Assembly: GCF_001647675.1 (NCBI RefSeq) | Contig: NZ_CP015594.1 | Location: 620,001-684,000, forward strand | Length of the DNA: 64,000 nt | Origin: Acinetobacter sp. NCu2D-2 | GTDB taxonomy: Bacteria > Pseudomonadota > Gammaproteobacteria > Pseudomonadales > Moraxellaceae | Direction: 5' to 3' | Notes under the pieces: model-generated | The model's input: the letters and a program-made list of their open reading frames with translations, nothing else | Databases searched by the model: none | What the model was told of the DNA's origin: nothing | Position numbers and translations under genes: made by a program | Shown: positions 16,820 to 27,074 of the stretch, piece by piece | Layout: every line of letters starts with the position of its first letter | Position numbering within the stretch: the first letter of the stretch is position 1

Positions 16820-17322
16820 AAAAGTACCAATGAAATTAAGTCGAAAAAATGGGCATCTATGCAATTAATTTGAAAATTTGTTTGAAGACAGGAACCAGAT
16901 TTTCGAATTTTTATAAAACAAAATAGCTAAAAATTGATGATGAATTATGGCTTTTAATATTTTTAGCTTTAATTATTTGATCATTAAAATGCATATTTAA
17001 AATCATGATGATTCTTCTTTTTTTGTTTTTAAGTTATTGAAATATAAATTAAATAAATAATTTAAATATTTTTTTTGATATTGTGATTGATGAGTTTTAT
17101 GTGAGATTTTTTAAATCAATAGTCTTTAATTTTGGCTTTCATTCTGTACTTCAATCTATCTGAAAAATGATCAAAATTTAGGTTTTTATCATTTTTCACA
17201 TCACTTACTACTTTAGTAGAAAGCCAAAAGAAGGGTGTAAAAATGCACGCATAATCACACTTGAAAAGTACCAATTTAACTCAGAAAAGTCCATTAATGT
17301 TGTGGTTGGTTTTATGAATAAT
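16820..17322 (+). promoter_or_regulatory. Hydroxylase promoter region with HpaA-type half-sites
   Basis: TGAAAAGTACCAATT at 17262-17276 is followed 21 bp later by GAAAAGTCCATTAA (17284), the same arrangement as at 13516. A -10-like TATGAATAAT lies at 17313-17322. A further, single AAAAGTACCAAT occurs at 16820, 440 bp upstream, and could be a distal site. The start codon of C2 is at 17415. The 811-base gap (16604-17414) otherwise shows only very AT-rich sequence and the orphan terminator. Confidence 0.6.
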
Positions 17323-17414
17323 AGTGCCTAACAACACATTCATATGGTGTTTAGCGCATTTTAAGACGTTGACCGCCATGTACATTTGAATTGGAACATC
17401 AAGGAAGTAGGCAT

Positions 17415-18680
17415 ATGGAAAATACCACTGCATTTAACTCTGATTCTCATACAGCTTATAACGCAGCTGAAGATTATGAGGGATATAAAGTGACTTACAC
17501 TGAAGCTAAGCCTGTAGCGAATGAATCACTTTTAGAAAAAATTAAAGCAGTTCTTCCACAAATTGCTGCCAATGCAGAAGCGGCTGAACAGCTTCGCCGT
17601 GTGCCTGATGAAAACATCAAATTATTAAAAGATATTGGTTTACACCGCGCTTTCCAACCTAAGGTGTATGGCGGTTTAGAAATCAGCCTTCCTGAATTTG
17701 CAGATTGTATCGTAACGATTGCAGGTGCATGTGCAGGGACTGCATGGGCATTCAGCTTGCTTTGTACACATAGTCATCAAATTGCAATGTTCCCTAAACA
17801 ACTACAGGATGAAATTTGGTTAGCCAACCCAGATGCAACGGCAAGTAGTTCAATTGCGCCATTTGGTAAAGTTGAAGAAGTTGAAGGTGGTGTTAAGCTT
17901 TCTGGCGACTACGGTTGGAGTAGTGGTTGTGACCATGCAGAATATGCAATCGTTGGTTTTAACCGCTTCGATGCCGAAGGTAACAAAATCTATAGCTTCG
18001 GTGTTATTCCACGTTCAGACTATGAAATCGTAGATAACTGGTTTGCTGGCGCAATTAAGAGCAGTGGTTCTAAACAACTTAAAATCCGTGATTTATTCAT
18101 TCCTGAATATCGTATCCAAAAAGCGAAAGATATGATGGAAGGTAAATCAGCTGGTTTCGGTTTATATCCAGACAGTAAGATTTTCTATTCTCCATACCGT
18201 CCTTACTTCGCAAGTGGTTTCTCTGCAGTAAGTCTTGGTGTTGCTGAACGTATGCTTGAAGCATTCAAATTAAAGCAAAAAACACGTATTCGTGCATACA
18301 CAGGTGCAAATCTTGGTGCGTCAACACCAGCACTTATGCGTTTAGCTGAGTCTACACATCAAGTGGCAGCAGCACGTGCCTTCCTAGAAAAAACTTGGGA
18401 AGACCACCGTATTCATGGTGAGCAAAAACGCTACCCAACTCAAGAAACATTGGCATTCTGGCGTACTAACCAAGCCTATGCAGTAAAAATGTGTATTGAA
18501 GCGGTTGACCGTTTATTCGCAGCAGCGGGTGCAACAAGCTGGTTGGATGGTCAGGAAATGCAACGTCTGTTCCGTGACTCACACATGACAGGTGCTCACG
18601 CTTATACAGATTACGATGTATGTGCACAAATTTTAGGTCGTGAATTGATGGGCTTAGACCCAGATCCAACAATGGTTTAA
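17415..18680 (+). CDS. C2-hpah: p-Hydroxyphenylacetate 3-hydroxylase, oxygenase component C2
   Basis: Class-D (acyl-CoA-dehydrogenase fold) flavin monooxygenase, 421 aa, matching the C2 component described from A. baumannii; it uses reduced flavin from C1 and oxygen to convert 4-hydroxyphenylacetate to 3,4-dihydroxyphenylacetate. His119 (CTHSHQ), Ser145 (TASSSIAPFG) and Ser170 (GWSSGCDHAEY) appear to match the flavin/substrate residues reported for that enzyme, with a one-residue numbering offset (from memory). Start: AAGGAAGTAGG precedes the ATG at 17415; an in-frame TTG at 17391 has no ribosome site. 18 bases before the reductase gene. It is unrelated to E. coli HpaB. Confidence 0.94.
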   Translation: MENTTAFNSDSHTAYNAAEDYEGYKVTYTEAKPVANESLLEKIKAVLPQIAANAEAAEQLRRVPDENIKLLKDIGLHRAFQPKVYGGLEISLPEFADCIVTIAGACAGTAWAFSLLCTHSHQIAMFPKQLQDEIWLANPDATASSSIAPFGKVEEVEGGVKLSGDYGWSSGCDHAEYAIVGFNRFDAEGNKIYSFGVIPRSDYEIVDNWFAGAIKSSGSKQLKIRDLFIPEYRIQKAKDMMEGKSAGFGLYPDSKIFYSPYRPYFASGFSAVSLGVAERMLEAFKLKQKTRIRAYTGANLGASTPALMRLAESTHQVAAARAFLEKTWEDHRIHGEQKRYPTQETLAFWRTNQAYAVKMCIEAVDRLFAAAGATSWLDGQEMQRLFRDSHMTGAHAYTDYDVCAQILGRELMGLDPDPTMV

Positions 18681-19637
<957 letters not shown>

Positions 19638-19657
19638 TTCGTTTTAGATCAATCTTA

Positions 19658-19687
19658 AAAAAAAACCGCTTCGGCGGTTTTTTTATA
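19658..19687 (+). terminator. Rho-independent terminator after the hydroxylase genes
   Basis: AAACCGCTTCGGCGGTTT hairpin with a TTCG-type loop, A-run before and T-run after, 20 bases past the C1 stop codon. Confidence 0.93.
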
Positions 19688-19731
19688 CCTATTATTCAAT
19701 AATAAAACATTTGCATATAGGATAATTTTGT

Positions 19732-19743
19732 TTAATATATTAA
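19732..19743. promoter_or_regulatory. HpaR-type operator before the KstD-like gene
   Basis: Exact TTAATATATTAA, extended to TTTAATATATTAATTAA, 52 bases upstream of the ATG at 19796. Same 12-mer as the perfect operators at 2777 and 5740, which links this module to the 4-hydroxyphenylacetate regulon (inference). Confidence 0.65.
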
Positions 19744-19795
19744 TTAATGTTTAAAACGACATTCAAGAATACATAGAGGTTTTCTGGAGAGAATA

Positions 19796-21544
19796 ATGGA
19801 ATCACAATTCAACGTTGATGTACTGGTTGTTGGCTCAGGTGCATCAGGTATGGCAACTGCTATTACAGCAAAGCTTTTAGGCTTAAATGTACTTGTCATT
19901 GAAAAGTCTAAAAATTATGGTGGCACAACCGCGCGTTCAGGTGGTTGGTTATGGGTACCCGGTACAAAACTTGCGAAAGCATATGGACATGAAGATTCTC
20001 CAGAAGCCGTCAAAGCATATTTAAAACATGAAGGTGGGGATGCTTATAACGAGGAACGTGTTGATTCTTTTGTTAATCATTGTTCCGATGCGATTGATTT
20101 TTTCACTAAAAATACTGCTGTCCAATTTGATATGCCTTTAACATTCCCCGACTATCATGCAGAAGCACCAGGTGCAATGCAGGGCGGACGTTCGATGGTG
20201 ACACGTCCTTTTGATGCGCGTGAACTTGGTGATCGTTTGGCATTGCTTGAACCGCCACTACCTGAATTGACTGTATTTGGTATGATGATTGGTTCGGGTG
20301 CAGATTTGCGTCACTTTATGAAAGCAACCCGTTCATTAGAATCGGCGTTATATACAGTGAAACGTTTCGGTACACACTTTGCTGAATGTTTAAAATACGG
20401 CCGTGGCATGTTGCTGACCAATGGTAATGCTTTGGCAGGTCGCTTAGCAAAATCTGCGCTAGATTTAGATATTCCTGTGTTAGTCGACACTGCCGCGAAA
20501 GAGCTCATACTTGCAAATGGCAAAGTGGTGGGTCTTAAAGCTGTTTCAGCAGGTCAAGAGATTAAAATTAATGCTTCACGTGCAGTAGTACTTGCTGCAG
20601 GTGGTTTCCCTCACAATACTGAATTACGTAAACGTCTATATAGCCATAGCGTAACAGGTTTAGACCATTGGTCTCCAACGACTGAAACCAATACAGGTGA
20701 CAGTATTGCAATGGTTGAAAAAGTGAATGTTAAAGTTGATACACACTTAGAAAACAATGCTGCATGGGCACCTATTTCTCTGGTAAAACGTAAGGACGGT
20801 ACTCATGGTGTGATGCCACACTTTATTGATCGTGCGAAACCGGGTGTGATTGCGGTTAATAAAAAGGGTAAACGTTTCGTCAATGAAGCAAACTCATATC
20901 ATGACTTTGTTCAAGGAATGATTAAAGGTGCCAATATTGATGGCGAAATTACCTCTTGGCTCATCTGCGATCGTAAAACCTTACGTATGTATGGTCTAGG
21001 TTCTGTTCCACCACAACCACTGCCAATTGGAAAATATCTTAAATCAGGTTACCTCAAACAAGGGCGTAGTATTGCTGAACTGGCAAAAAACTGTGGGATA
21101 GATCCTCAAGGGCTAGAGGAAACTATTAATAAGTTCAATCCATTGGCAAAAATCGGTCAAGATCCTGAGTTCGGTAAAGGTTCTAAAGCCTATAACCGTT
21201 ATCAAGGTGACCCGCTACACATGCCAAATCCATGCTTAAAACCAATTGAGCAAGGGCCTTTCTATGCTGTTCAATTACGTCCGGGTGACATCGGGACATA
21301 TGCAGGTTTACCAGTCGATCGTCATAGCCGTGTACTAGATGCAACTGGTCAAATTGTTCAAGGTTTGTACTCGGTAGGTAATGATGCCACAAGCATTATG
21401 GGTGGGAATTATCCAGGTGCAGGTATTACTTTAGGACCTGCTTTGGTATTCGGTTATCAGACTGGCTTATTCATTGCCAAAGGTAAAGACAATAATCCAA
21501 TTAAAGAGCGTACTGTCGAAAACCAAGAAGCAGTCGCGGTCTAA
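19796..21544 (+). CDS. FAD-dependent oxidoreductase, 3-ketosteroid Δ1-dehydrogenase-like
   Basis: Protein of 582 aa in the fumarate reductase/KstD flavoprotein superfamily. The FAD-binding N terminus is DVLVVGSGASGMATAITAKLLG with the acidic end at VIEKS; GGTTARSGGWLWVPG follows; RAVVLAAGGFPHN and, near the C terminus, GLYSVGNDATSIMGGNYPGAGITLGPALVFGYQTG close the FAD site. The superfamily covers ketosteroid dehydrogenases, fumarate reductases and several flavin enzymes on small acids, so the substrate is open. It lies just upstream of an SDR gene and carries an HpaR-type operator, suggesting oxidation of an aromatic or alicyclic acid that feeds the hpa pathway. Confidence 0.8.
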   Translation: MESQFNVDVLVVGSGASGMATAITAKLLGLNVLVIEKSKNYGGTTARSGGWLWVPGTKLAKAYGHEDSPEAVKAYLKHEGGDAYNEERVDSFVNHCSDAIDFFTKNTAVQFDMPLTFPDYHAEAPGAMQGGRSMVTRPFDARELGDRLALLEPPLPELTVFGMMIGSGADLRHFMKATRSLESALYTVKRFGTHFAECLKYGRGMLLTNGNALAGRLAKSALDLDIPVLVDTAAKELILANGKVVGLKAVSAGQEIKINASRAVVLAAGGFPHNTELRKRLYSHSVTGLDHWSPTTETNTGDSIAMVEKVNVKVDTHLENNAAWAPISLVKRKDGTHGVMPHFIDRAKPGVIAVNKKGKRFVNEANSYHDFVQGMIKGANIDGEITSWLICDRKTLRMYGLGSVPPQPLPIGKYLKSGYLKQGRSIAELAKNCGIDPQGLEETINKFNPLAKIGQDPEFGKGSKAYNRYQGDPLHMPNPCLKPIEQGPFYAVQLRPGDIGTYAGLPVDRHSRVLDATGQIVQGLYSVGNDATSIMGGNYPGAGITLGPALVFGYQTGLFIAKGKDNNPIKERTVENQEAVAV

Positions 21545-21640
21545 GTTTTTAGTGTTTTATTCCCATCACATGAATTTCTCGTGGTGGGAATCCTTTCTTA
21601 AATTTCGTTTTTGACTCATATTTTGAACAGGAAGTTTTAA

Positions 21641-22393
21641 ATGTTTGTGCTTTATAATAAAAAAATTGTGGTAACAGGTGCTGCGCAGGGTAATGGTGAA
21701 GCGATTGCCAAAGGTTTATCTCAGCTTGGTGCAACGGTCATTTTGGCAGATTTAAATCTGGAAAAATTAGAACAGGTTAAACAGGATATTGTTGCTACAG
21801 GTCGTGAAGCTTATGCATTCGCCTTAAATGTAGCTGATTTAGAAAATTGCCAGCAGTTTGCACAGCAAGTTCAGCAGACCTTGGGTGATATTGATGTCTT
21901 GGTTAATAATGCGGGAATTTTACGTCGAAGTAATATTGAATCTGAATCAACATTTAAAGACCTTGATGACACTTTAAATATCAATCTAAAAGGGAGTTAT
22001 AACCTGACACATTCTTTCCTCGAATCCTTAAAAAAGACGCAAGGTAATATTGTCAATGTTGCATCGATTCAGTCATTTGTCGCAGCAACGAGTGCAACAA
22101 CCTATGCAATTTCAAAGGGCGCAGTTGCACAGATGACGAAAACTTTAGCTGCAGAATTGGCAAAATATGGTATCCGCGTCAATGCCATTGCTCCAGGTGT
22201 TATTGAAACCCCGATGACTGAGTTTACCCGTTCCAATCAGGGCATGATCGAGGGTTATTTACGTCATGTTCCAATGAATCGTACAGGGCAGCCGACTGAG
22301 CTTGTAGGGCCAGTATCTTTTCTCTGCTCCAATGCCGCAAGTTATGTAACAGGCTGTATACTACCTGTAGATGGCGGTTATTTAACTGTCTAA
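21641..22393 (+). CDS. Short-chain dehydrogenase/reductase (SDR)
   Basis: Classical SDR of 250 aa. NAD(P)-binding VVTGAAQGNGEAIAKGLSQLGA with DLN after β2 (suggesting NAD preference), NNAG motif in VLVNNAGILRR, catalytic Ser in VASIQSF and YxxxK in TYAISKGAVAQ; the C-terminal GCILPVDGGYLTV is typical of FabG-like members. 96 bases after the flavoprotein gene and followed by two IclR regulators. Probable partner of the KstD-like enzyme in an unidentified pathway. Confidence 0.85.
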   Translation: MFVLYNKKIVVTGAAQGNGEAIAKGLSQLGATVILADLNLEKLEQVKQDIVATGREAYAFALNVADLENCQQFAQQVQQTLGDIDVLVNNAGILRRSNIESESTFKDLDDTLNINLKGSYNLTHSFLESLKKTQGNIVNVASIQSFVAATSATTYAISKGAVAQMTKTLAAELAKYGIRVNAIAPGVIETPMTEFTRSNQGMIEGYLRHVPMNRTGQPTELVGPVSFLCSNAASYVTGCILPVDGGYLTV

Positions 22394-22426
22394 TCGGAGA
22401 ATATAAATACAGGTGCAGAGGGAACA

Positions 22427-23167
22427 ATGACCAATCATCAGCGCGGCATCCAAACCGTTGAATTGGCCGGTGACATTTTAAAATTGGTCTGTGGTTCTAA
22501 GAGAGCTTTATCCTTAAGTGAAATTGCAGAAACCTTGGAGATGTCTCCAGGTTCTGCCTATAAGTACTTAATTAGCCTTTTAAGAACAGGGTTATTAAAA
22601 AGAAATGACAGTACTTTAGAGTACGAAGCGGGTCCTTTAAGTTTACGACTCGGACTTTCTAAAATTAAACATGACGACATGCTAGCCCATGCTCGTGATG
22701 CTTTGACGCATCTTGCAGAAAAATATCAACTTAATGCCTTTGCTTCTATGTGGTCCGACTTAAATGGGGCAACAGTTGTCTTTTATAAAGAATATGGTGG
22801 CTTCTTTAATTTAGGTTTTCGTTTGGGTATGCGTTTATCGCTGCTGAATACCACCACAGGTCGCTTATTTGCAGCGCATATGGATGCTGTTCAGTTAGCA
22901 GACAACCTTGATCAGGATATGATTAAGCCATTAGATTATATGAATGTGCTTCAAGAGATTCGAACTCAAGGCTACTCAACATTGTCTGATATTCCCACAC
23001 CAGGATTTACCAGCTATGCAGTGCCAGTGTTTGATTGTGATCAAAATATTGTAATGACTTTAACAGCGTTTGGACCTTCTGAACGATTTGTACAGGGCAA
23101 AATTCAGCCTGTACTTGATGAACTGAACCAAATTGCAGCGGAGCTTAAAGGACAAAACAATGGATGA
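22427..23167 (+). CDS. IclR-family regulator (first of a tandem pair)
   Basis: Protein of 246 aa. N-terminal winged helix: GIQTVELAGDILKLVCGSKRALSLSEIAETLEMSPGSAYKYLISLLRTGLLKR. The IclR effector domain follows (about residues 75-245), with FASMWSDLNGATVVFYKEYGG and the PGFTSYAVPVFDCDQNIVMTLTAFG core. 33 bases after the SDR; its 3' end overlaps the next regulator gene by 8 bases. A ligand-sensing regulator of the KstD/SDR module is the natural reading. Confidence 0.85.
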   Translation: MTNHQRGIQTVELAGDILKLVCGSKRALSLSEIAETLEMSPGSAYKYLISLLRTGLLKRNDSTLEYEAGPLSLRLGLSKIKHDDMLAHARDALTHLAEKYQLNAFASMWSDLNGATVVFYKEYGGFFNLGFRLGMRLSLLNTTTGRLFAAHMDAVQLADNLDQDMIKPLDYMNVLQEIRTQGYSTLSDIPTPGFTSYAVPVFDCDQNIVMTLTAFGPSERFVQGKIQPVLDELNQIAAELKGQNNG

Positions 23168-23930
23168 TCTTAGCCAACAACCAGGCATTCAAAGTATTGA
23201 CTATATTAGTGAAATATTAGAATTATTTTGTGATCGGCACGCCAAACTTAGCTTAAAAGAGATTGCTAGTGCTTTAAATGATAGTCCGGCTAAAGTATTT
23301 CGCTATTTGGTTAGCTTAACACGTATTGGATTGCTGCAAAAAACGGCCAACAATGAATATGTGGTAGGGGATCTTGCACTTGATCTTTCTTTTAAAGCTT
23401 TAAATCTACTCGACCCGATTGAACAAGCATGTCAAACCGCAAAAGCTATTAATCGTGAAAGCTCGTATGGGGTAGCGGTCAGTATTTGGGGATCTTTAGG
23501 ACCAACAGTAATAAAAACCTATGAACCCGTTGAAGGGATTTATTCTAAAATCCGTGCAGGTTCGGTGATGTCACTGATCAATAGTTCTATTGGTAATACT
23601 TTTGCACAGTTCTTACCTGAGCATATTCTTCGCGATGCACTTGAGTTAGATTACATTCGTCATTCAGGAGTTAAGCTCTCAGCCAAAGAGCGTAATGAGT
23701 TTATGACAGCTATGCAGTCACGTCGTGATCAAACTATAACGCTCATGGTCGATCGACCAAGTGCCGGTCTGAGTTCAATCAGTTTACCTGTGTTTGGTAT
23801 TTCGGATGAGATTCAGTTTGTGATTACGGCATTTCATAACAGTCATGTACTTTTGGCAGAGCAAGACCAATTTACTCAGTATTTAACTAATAAAATTGCT
23901 GAGCTATCGCGCAATATCGGCTTGAACTAA
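23160..23930 (+). CDS. IclR-family regulator (second of a tandem pair)
   Basis: Protein of 256 aa, similar in layout to its neighbour: winged helix GIQSIDYISEILELFCDRHAKLSLKEIASALNDSPAKVFRYLVSLTRIGLLQK and an IclR effector domain ending SLPVFGISDEIQFVITAFHN. Start chosen at 23160 because AAAGGACAAAACA gives a well-spaced ribosome site; a longer frame from 23133 exists but has none. The 8-base overlap with the previous gene implies translational coupling. The two probably arose by duplication and may form a heteromer; that is inference. Confidence 0.83.
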   Translation: MDDLSQQPGIQSIDYISEILELFCDRHAKLSLKEIASALNDSPAKVFRYLVSLTRIGLLQKTANNEYVVGDLALDLSFKALNLLDPIEQACQTAKAINRESSYGVAVSIWGSLGPTVIKTYEPVEGIYSKIRAGSVMSLINSSIGNTFAQFLPEHILRDALELDYIRHSGVKLSAKERNEFMTAMQSRRDQTITLMVDRPSAGLSSISLPVFGISDEIQFVITAFHNSHVLLAEQDQFTQYLTNKIAELSRNIGLN

Positions 23931-23971
23931 AGTATTAAAAAAATGTCTGAACAAGGATTGTACAGATATAA

Positions 23972-23983
23972 TTAACATGTTAA
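23972..23983. promoter_or_regulatory. Palindrome before the ACS-family transporter
   Basis: TTAACATGTTAA is a perfect 12-bp palindrome that differs from the TTAATATRTTAA operators by a compensated T/A to C/G change. It sits 83 bases before the likely start at 24067. It could be an HpaR-type site or a site for an IclR protein. Confidence 0.5.
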
Positions 23984-24066
23984 ATTTTATATATAAGTGA
24001 AAGATTTGCTTATTATACAATTTATTTGTCGCTTCAGCATTGATGCTAAGCATGAGGAAATTTGGT

Positions 24067-25419
24067 ATGGATCACCAATTGTCGTCACAAATCGCTTTTT
24101 CTACAGCGACTGAACTAGAAAAACAGTTACTCCTAAAAAAACTGTTTTGGAAAATTCTTCCTATTTTATTTATTGCCTACTTCTTTTCATTTTTAGACCG
24201 CGTCAACATTGGTTATGCGAAGCTACAAATGCAGGATGCAATTGGCTTTACAGATTCTCAGTATGCTTTCGCTGCTGGTATTTTCTTTATCGGTTATGCA
24301 TTTTTTGAAATCCCAAGTAACATCCTGATGGATAAAATTGGGGCTAGAAAAACCCTTGCACGTATCATGATTCTTTGGGGTTTAGCTTCGGCAGCAACGA
24401 TGCTTGTTAGCTCTGCAACCCAACTCTATGTATTGCGTTTGATGCTGGGGATATTTGAAGCAGGCTTTTTCCCAGGCGTAATTCTTTATTTAAGTTTTTG
24501 GTTCCCAAGCTATATGCGAGGGCGTGTCACCTCTATTTTAATCTTGGCAACCTTGACGGCACCCATTATTGGTGGACCTATTTCAGGTTTAATCATGACC
24601 CACATGAATGGTTTCCACGGTTTAGGTGGCTGGCAATGGATGTTCTTGCTTGAAGCATTGCCGATTATCTTGATTGGTTTCGTCTGCTTGTTCTATTTAA
24701 CGGATAAACCAGGAACTTCTCGTTGGTTAAGCCCACAAGAGCGTCAATTGCATAAGCAAATTATGACGGAAGATGCGGGTCCCGATGCACAGGATTCCAA
24801 GATTAATCATTCTGGTAAAGCCGTTTTAAAATGCTTAACCGATTACCGTGTGTATTTATTAGCTTCACTCGCATTTGCTGCATATTGTGGGTCTTACGGT
24901 TTCAATTTCTGGCTACCAACTATGATTAAAGAAATGGGAGTCACTGATATTGCTCAAATTTCTTTCTATGCCATGATTCCATTCTCGCTTGCTGCTGTGG
25001 GTATGATTACCGTCGGTCGTAGTTCAGATAAACGTCGTGAACGCCGTTGGCATTACACGATCAGCATGTTGTTTGGTGCTGCGATGATGTGTCTCGCTGC
25101 ATTTTGGACTGGCGATATGATCAGTCGTCTGATCATTCTTGGCTTAGCTGGTTTTGGTTTCAGTGGTGGCGTGGTTGTGGCATGGTCACTTCCTGCAGCA
25201 TATTTAGAAGGTAAAACAGCGGCAGCAGGTATTGCAATGGTCAGCACGCTTGCAACGATGAGCGGATTATTTGCACCTTGGGCAATTGGTTTTGCACGTG
25301 AATTAACAGGAACCAATGAAGCAGCATTATTAACTATTGCGGGTGTAATGGTATTGGCTGCACTTATAATGGCATTCCTGATTCCTGCAAAAGCAGTCTA
25401 TGTCAGCGATAAAAAATAA
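24067..25419 (+). CDS. MFS transporter, anion:cation symporter (ACS) family, HpaX-related
   Basis: Protein of 450 aa with twelve membrane segments. Family marks: FSFLDRVNIGYAKLQMQ in TM1, FFEIPSNILMDKIGARK, LGIFEAGFFPGVILYLSFWFPSYMRGR and KPGTSRWLSPQE. ACS members import organic anions (phthalate, hexuronates, and HpaX for 4-hydroxyphenylacetate). Start chosen at 24067: GAGGAAA is spaced 7 bases before it, while upstream TTG/ATG codons (24040-24052) have no good site. Likely importer for the substrate of the KstD/SDR module or a second hydroxyphenylacetate carrier. Confidence 0.85.
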   Translation: MDHQLSSQIAFSTATELEKQLLLKKLFWKILPILFIAYFFSFLDRVNIGYAKLQMQDAIGFTDSQYAFAAGIFFIGYAFFEIPSNILMDKIGARKTLARIMILWGLASAATMLVSSATQLYVLRLMLGIFEAGFFPGVILYLSFWFPSYMRGRVTSILILATLTAPIIGGPISGLIMTHMNGFHGLGGWQWMFLLEALPIILIGFVCLFYLTDKPGTSRWLSPQERQLHKQIMTEDAGPDAQDSKINHSGKAVLKCLTDYRVYLLASLAFAAYCGSYGFNFWLPTMIKEMGVTDIAQISFYAMIPFSLAAVGMITVGRSSDKRRERRWHYTISMLFGAAMMCLAAFWTGDMISRLIILGLAGFGFSGGVVVAWSLPAAYLEGKTAAAGIAMVSTLATMSGLFAPWAIGFARELTGTNEAALLTIAGVMVLAALIMAFLIPAKAVYVSDKK

Positions 25420-25488
25420 TTTCTCCTGAGGTCACTAGTACATCTATAGAACTCATTTTTTAAAACTTTGATTTTTTAAACCTATTAG

Positions 25489-25503
25489 CAGATCTGAGAT
25501 CTG
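25489..25503. promoter_or_regulatory. Inverted repeat in the transporter-porin gap
   Basis: CAGATCTGAGATCTG is a perfect 15-bp inverted repeat with one central base. It lies in the 254-base gap before the porin gene, which also holds a degenerate HpaR-like box (TTTAGATATTAA, 25552-25563). It may be an operator for one of the IclR proteins; this is a guess. Confidence 0.35.
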
Positions 25504-25673
25504 TTGATCTAGAGAGACTCATTTTAAATTCACATACCGTCTTATTTTTAATTTAGATATTAATTAAGAATTATGCAAATAGAGGGATGGATGAACCATA
25601 TAGCAGCTAAAACGTGGTGATCAGTTTTGATCTTGAACTACACGTAAATAAACTACATTTAAGGAAAAATGTA

Positions 25674-27020
25674 ATGAATAAGCCAACAAAATTATCGGTA
25701 TTGATTGCTTTGCTCATGCCTTTTTCGCCAGAAATTCTAGCGAATAATATTATTGAAGATGGCACATTTGATGTAATGAACCGTAACTTCTATTTCTATC
25801 GTGATTTTAGAGAAGGGGCGTATAACACAGCAGGTGCAAACACTCAGGTTCCAGTGTCAGAAAAAGAGGGTTATCGCAGTGAATGGGCACAAGGGATTGT
25901 GGCAGAGTTTAAGTCAGGATTTACCGATACCCCAGTTCAATTTGGCTTTAACTTCCATGCGATGGGTGCATTAAAGTTATATAGCAATCCCTATAAAACA
26001 GGTACCAATATTTTAGAATTCGATGGTGCAACTGGTGAAACTAAGGAAACCAATGGTGAATTCGGTGGTGCACTTAAATTTAAGTATAAAGATACGACAG
26101 TCACTTATGGTGATCAATTTCCAAATACACCTGTAATTGCAGTGAGTACTGTACGTTTACTGCCATCTACAGCGACTGGTATTTCTGTTCAGGATAAATC
26201 TTTCGATAACTTAACCATTAATGCTGCGCATTTTTATCGCATGAATCCTGTCGATACTACGGAAAGTTTAAATTACTTTACGACCGACTATGCTGCTGGG
26301 ATTACTTCTAATTCCATTAGCTTTGTAGGTGGAACCTATAAACACAAGGATGTTCTTTATACTGCTTATGCATCAGAACTTGAAGATGTCTGGAATCAGT
26401 ACTATTTAGGGGCAAGTACCAGTTATAAGTTAGCTCAAGAAGGTCATGCACTTCGCTTTGCAACCTCAAATTATTACAACACCGATACGGGTGCAAAAAA
26501 TGGCGGTGACATTTCTGCTTTGGCATTATCAGGTTTGCTCGGCTACCAAATTGGAAAGCAAACGTTCTCTATCGGTTATCAACAAATCATTGGTGATGAA
26601 CCATTTGACTGGGTTGCATTTAAAACCTTAGGTGCCAATACTTCAATTTTAAATGCCGCACAATACGCGACCTTTAGTGAAGCCAATGAAAAATCTGTGC
26701 AATTAAAGTATGAGGCAGATTTATCAGAGTTTGGTTTAAACGGCTTTAGCTTTATGGGGCGCTATTTATACGGCTGGGATATTGATAACTCAGACAGCAA
26801 AAACTTGGTCTACAACCGTAACGGCGCACATGTATATAACAAAGACATTGATTACACACACTGGGAGCGTGATTTAACTTTGGGTTATAAAGTTCAGACA
26901 GGTTTTGCGAAAGGTTTAGACATCAAACTGCGTCAAGCCACACATCGTGCAACAAAGGGATATCGTTATAATGACATCGATGAACTACGCGTCATTCTCG
27001 AATATCCATTATCATTTTAG
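25674..27020 (+). CDS. OprD-family outer-membrane porin
   Basis: Protein of 448 aa. Signal peptide MNKPTKLSVLIALLMPFSPE followed by ILA and a likely cut before NNIIEDGTF. The mature start FDVMNRNFYFYRDFREG and the many alternating β-strand segments, ending RVILEYPLSF with a C-terminal Phe, fit the OprD/OpdK family of 18-strand substrate-specific porins. Start at 25674 has AAGGAAAAA before it; the longer frame from 25614 would bury the signal peptide. Together with the ACS transporter it gives an outer- and inner-membrane uptake route, probably for an aromatic or carboxylic acid. Confidence 0.85.
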   Translation: MNKPTKLSVLIALLMPFSPEILANNIIEDGTFDVMNRNFYFYRDFREGAYNTAGANTQVPVSEKEGYRSEWAQGIVAEFKSGFTDTPVQFGFNFHAMGALKLYSNPYKTGTNILEFDGATGETKETNGEFGGALKFKYKDTTVTYGDQFPNTPVIAVSTVRLLPSTATGISVQDKSFDNLTINAAHFYRMNPVDTTESLNYFTTDYAAGITSNSISFVGGTYKHKDVLYTAYASELEDVWNQYYLGASTSYKLAQEGHALRFATSNYYNTDTGAKNGGDISALALSGLLGYQIGKQTFSIGYQQIIGDEPFDWVAFKTLGANTSILNAAQYATFSEANEKSVQLKYEADLSEFGLNGFSFMGRYLYGWDIDNSDSKNLVYNRNGAHVYNKDIDYTHWERDLTLGYKVQTGFAKGLDIKLRQATHRATKGYRYNDIDELRVILEYPLSF

Positions 27021-27074
27021 TTTTGATTCAAAAAGTTGGTAGAATAACTTATATATAGATATCTACTCAGACTT

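Noticed and set aside
17391..17414. TTG start for the hydroxylase oxygenase
   Set aside because: No ribosome site before it; AAGGAAGTAGG lies between it and the ATG at 17415, which matches the known N terminus.
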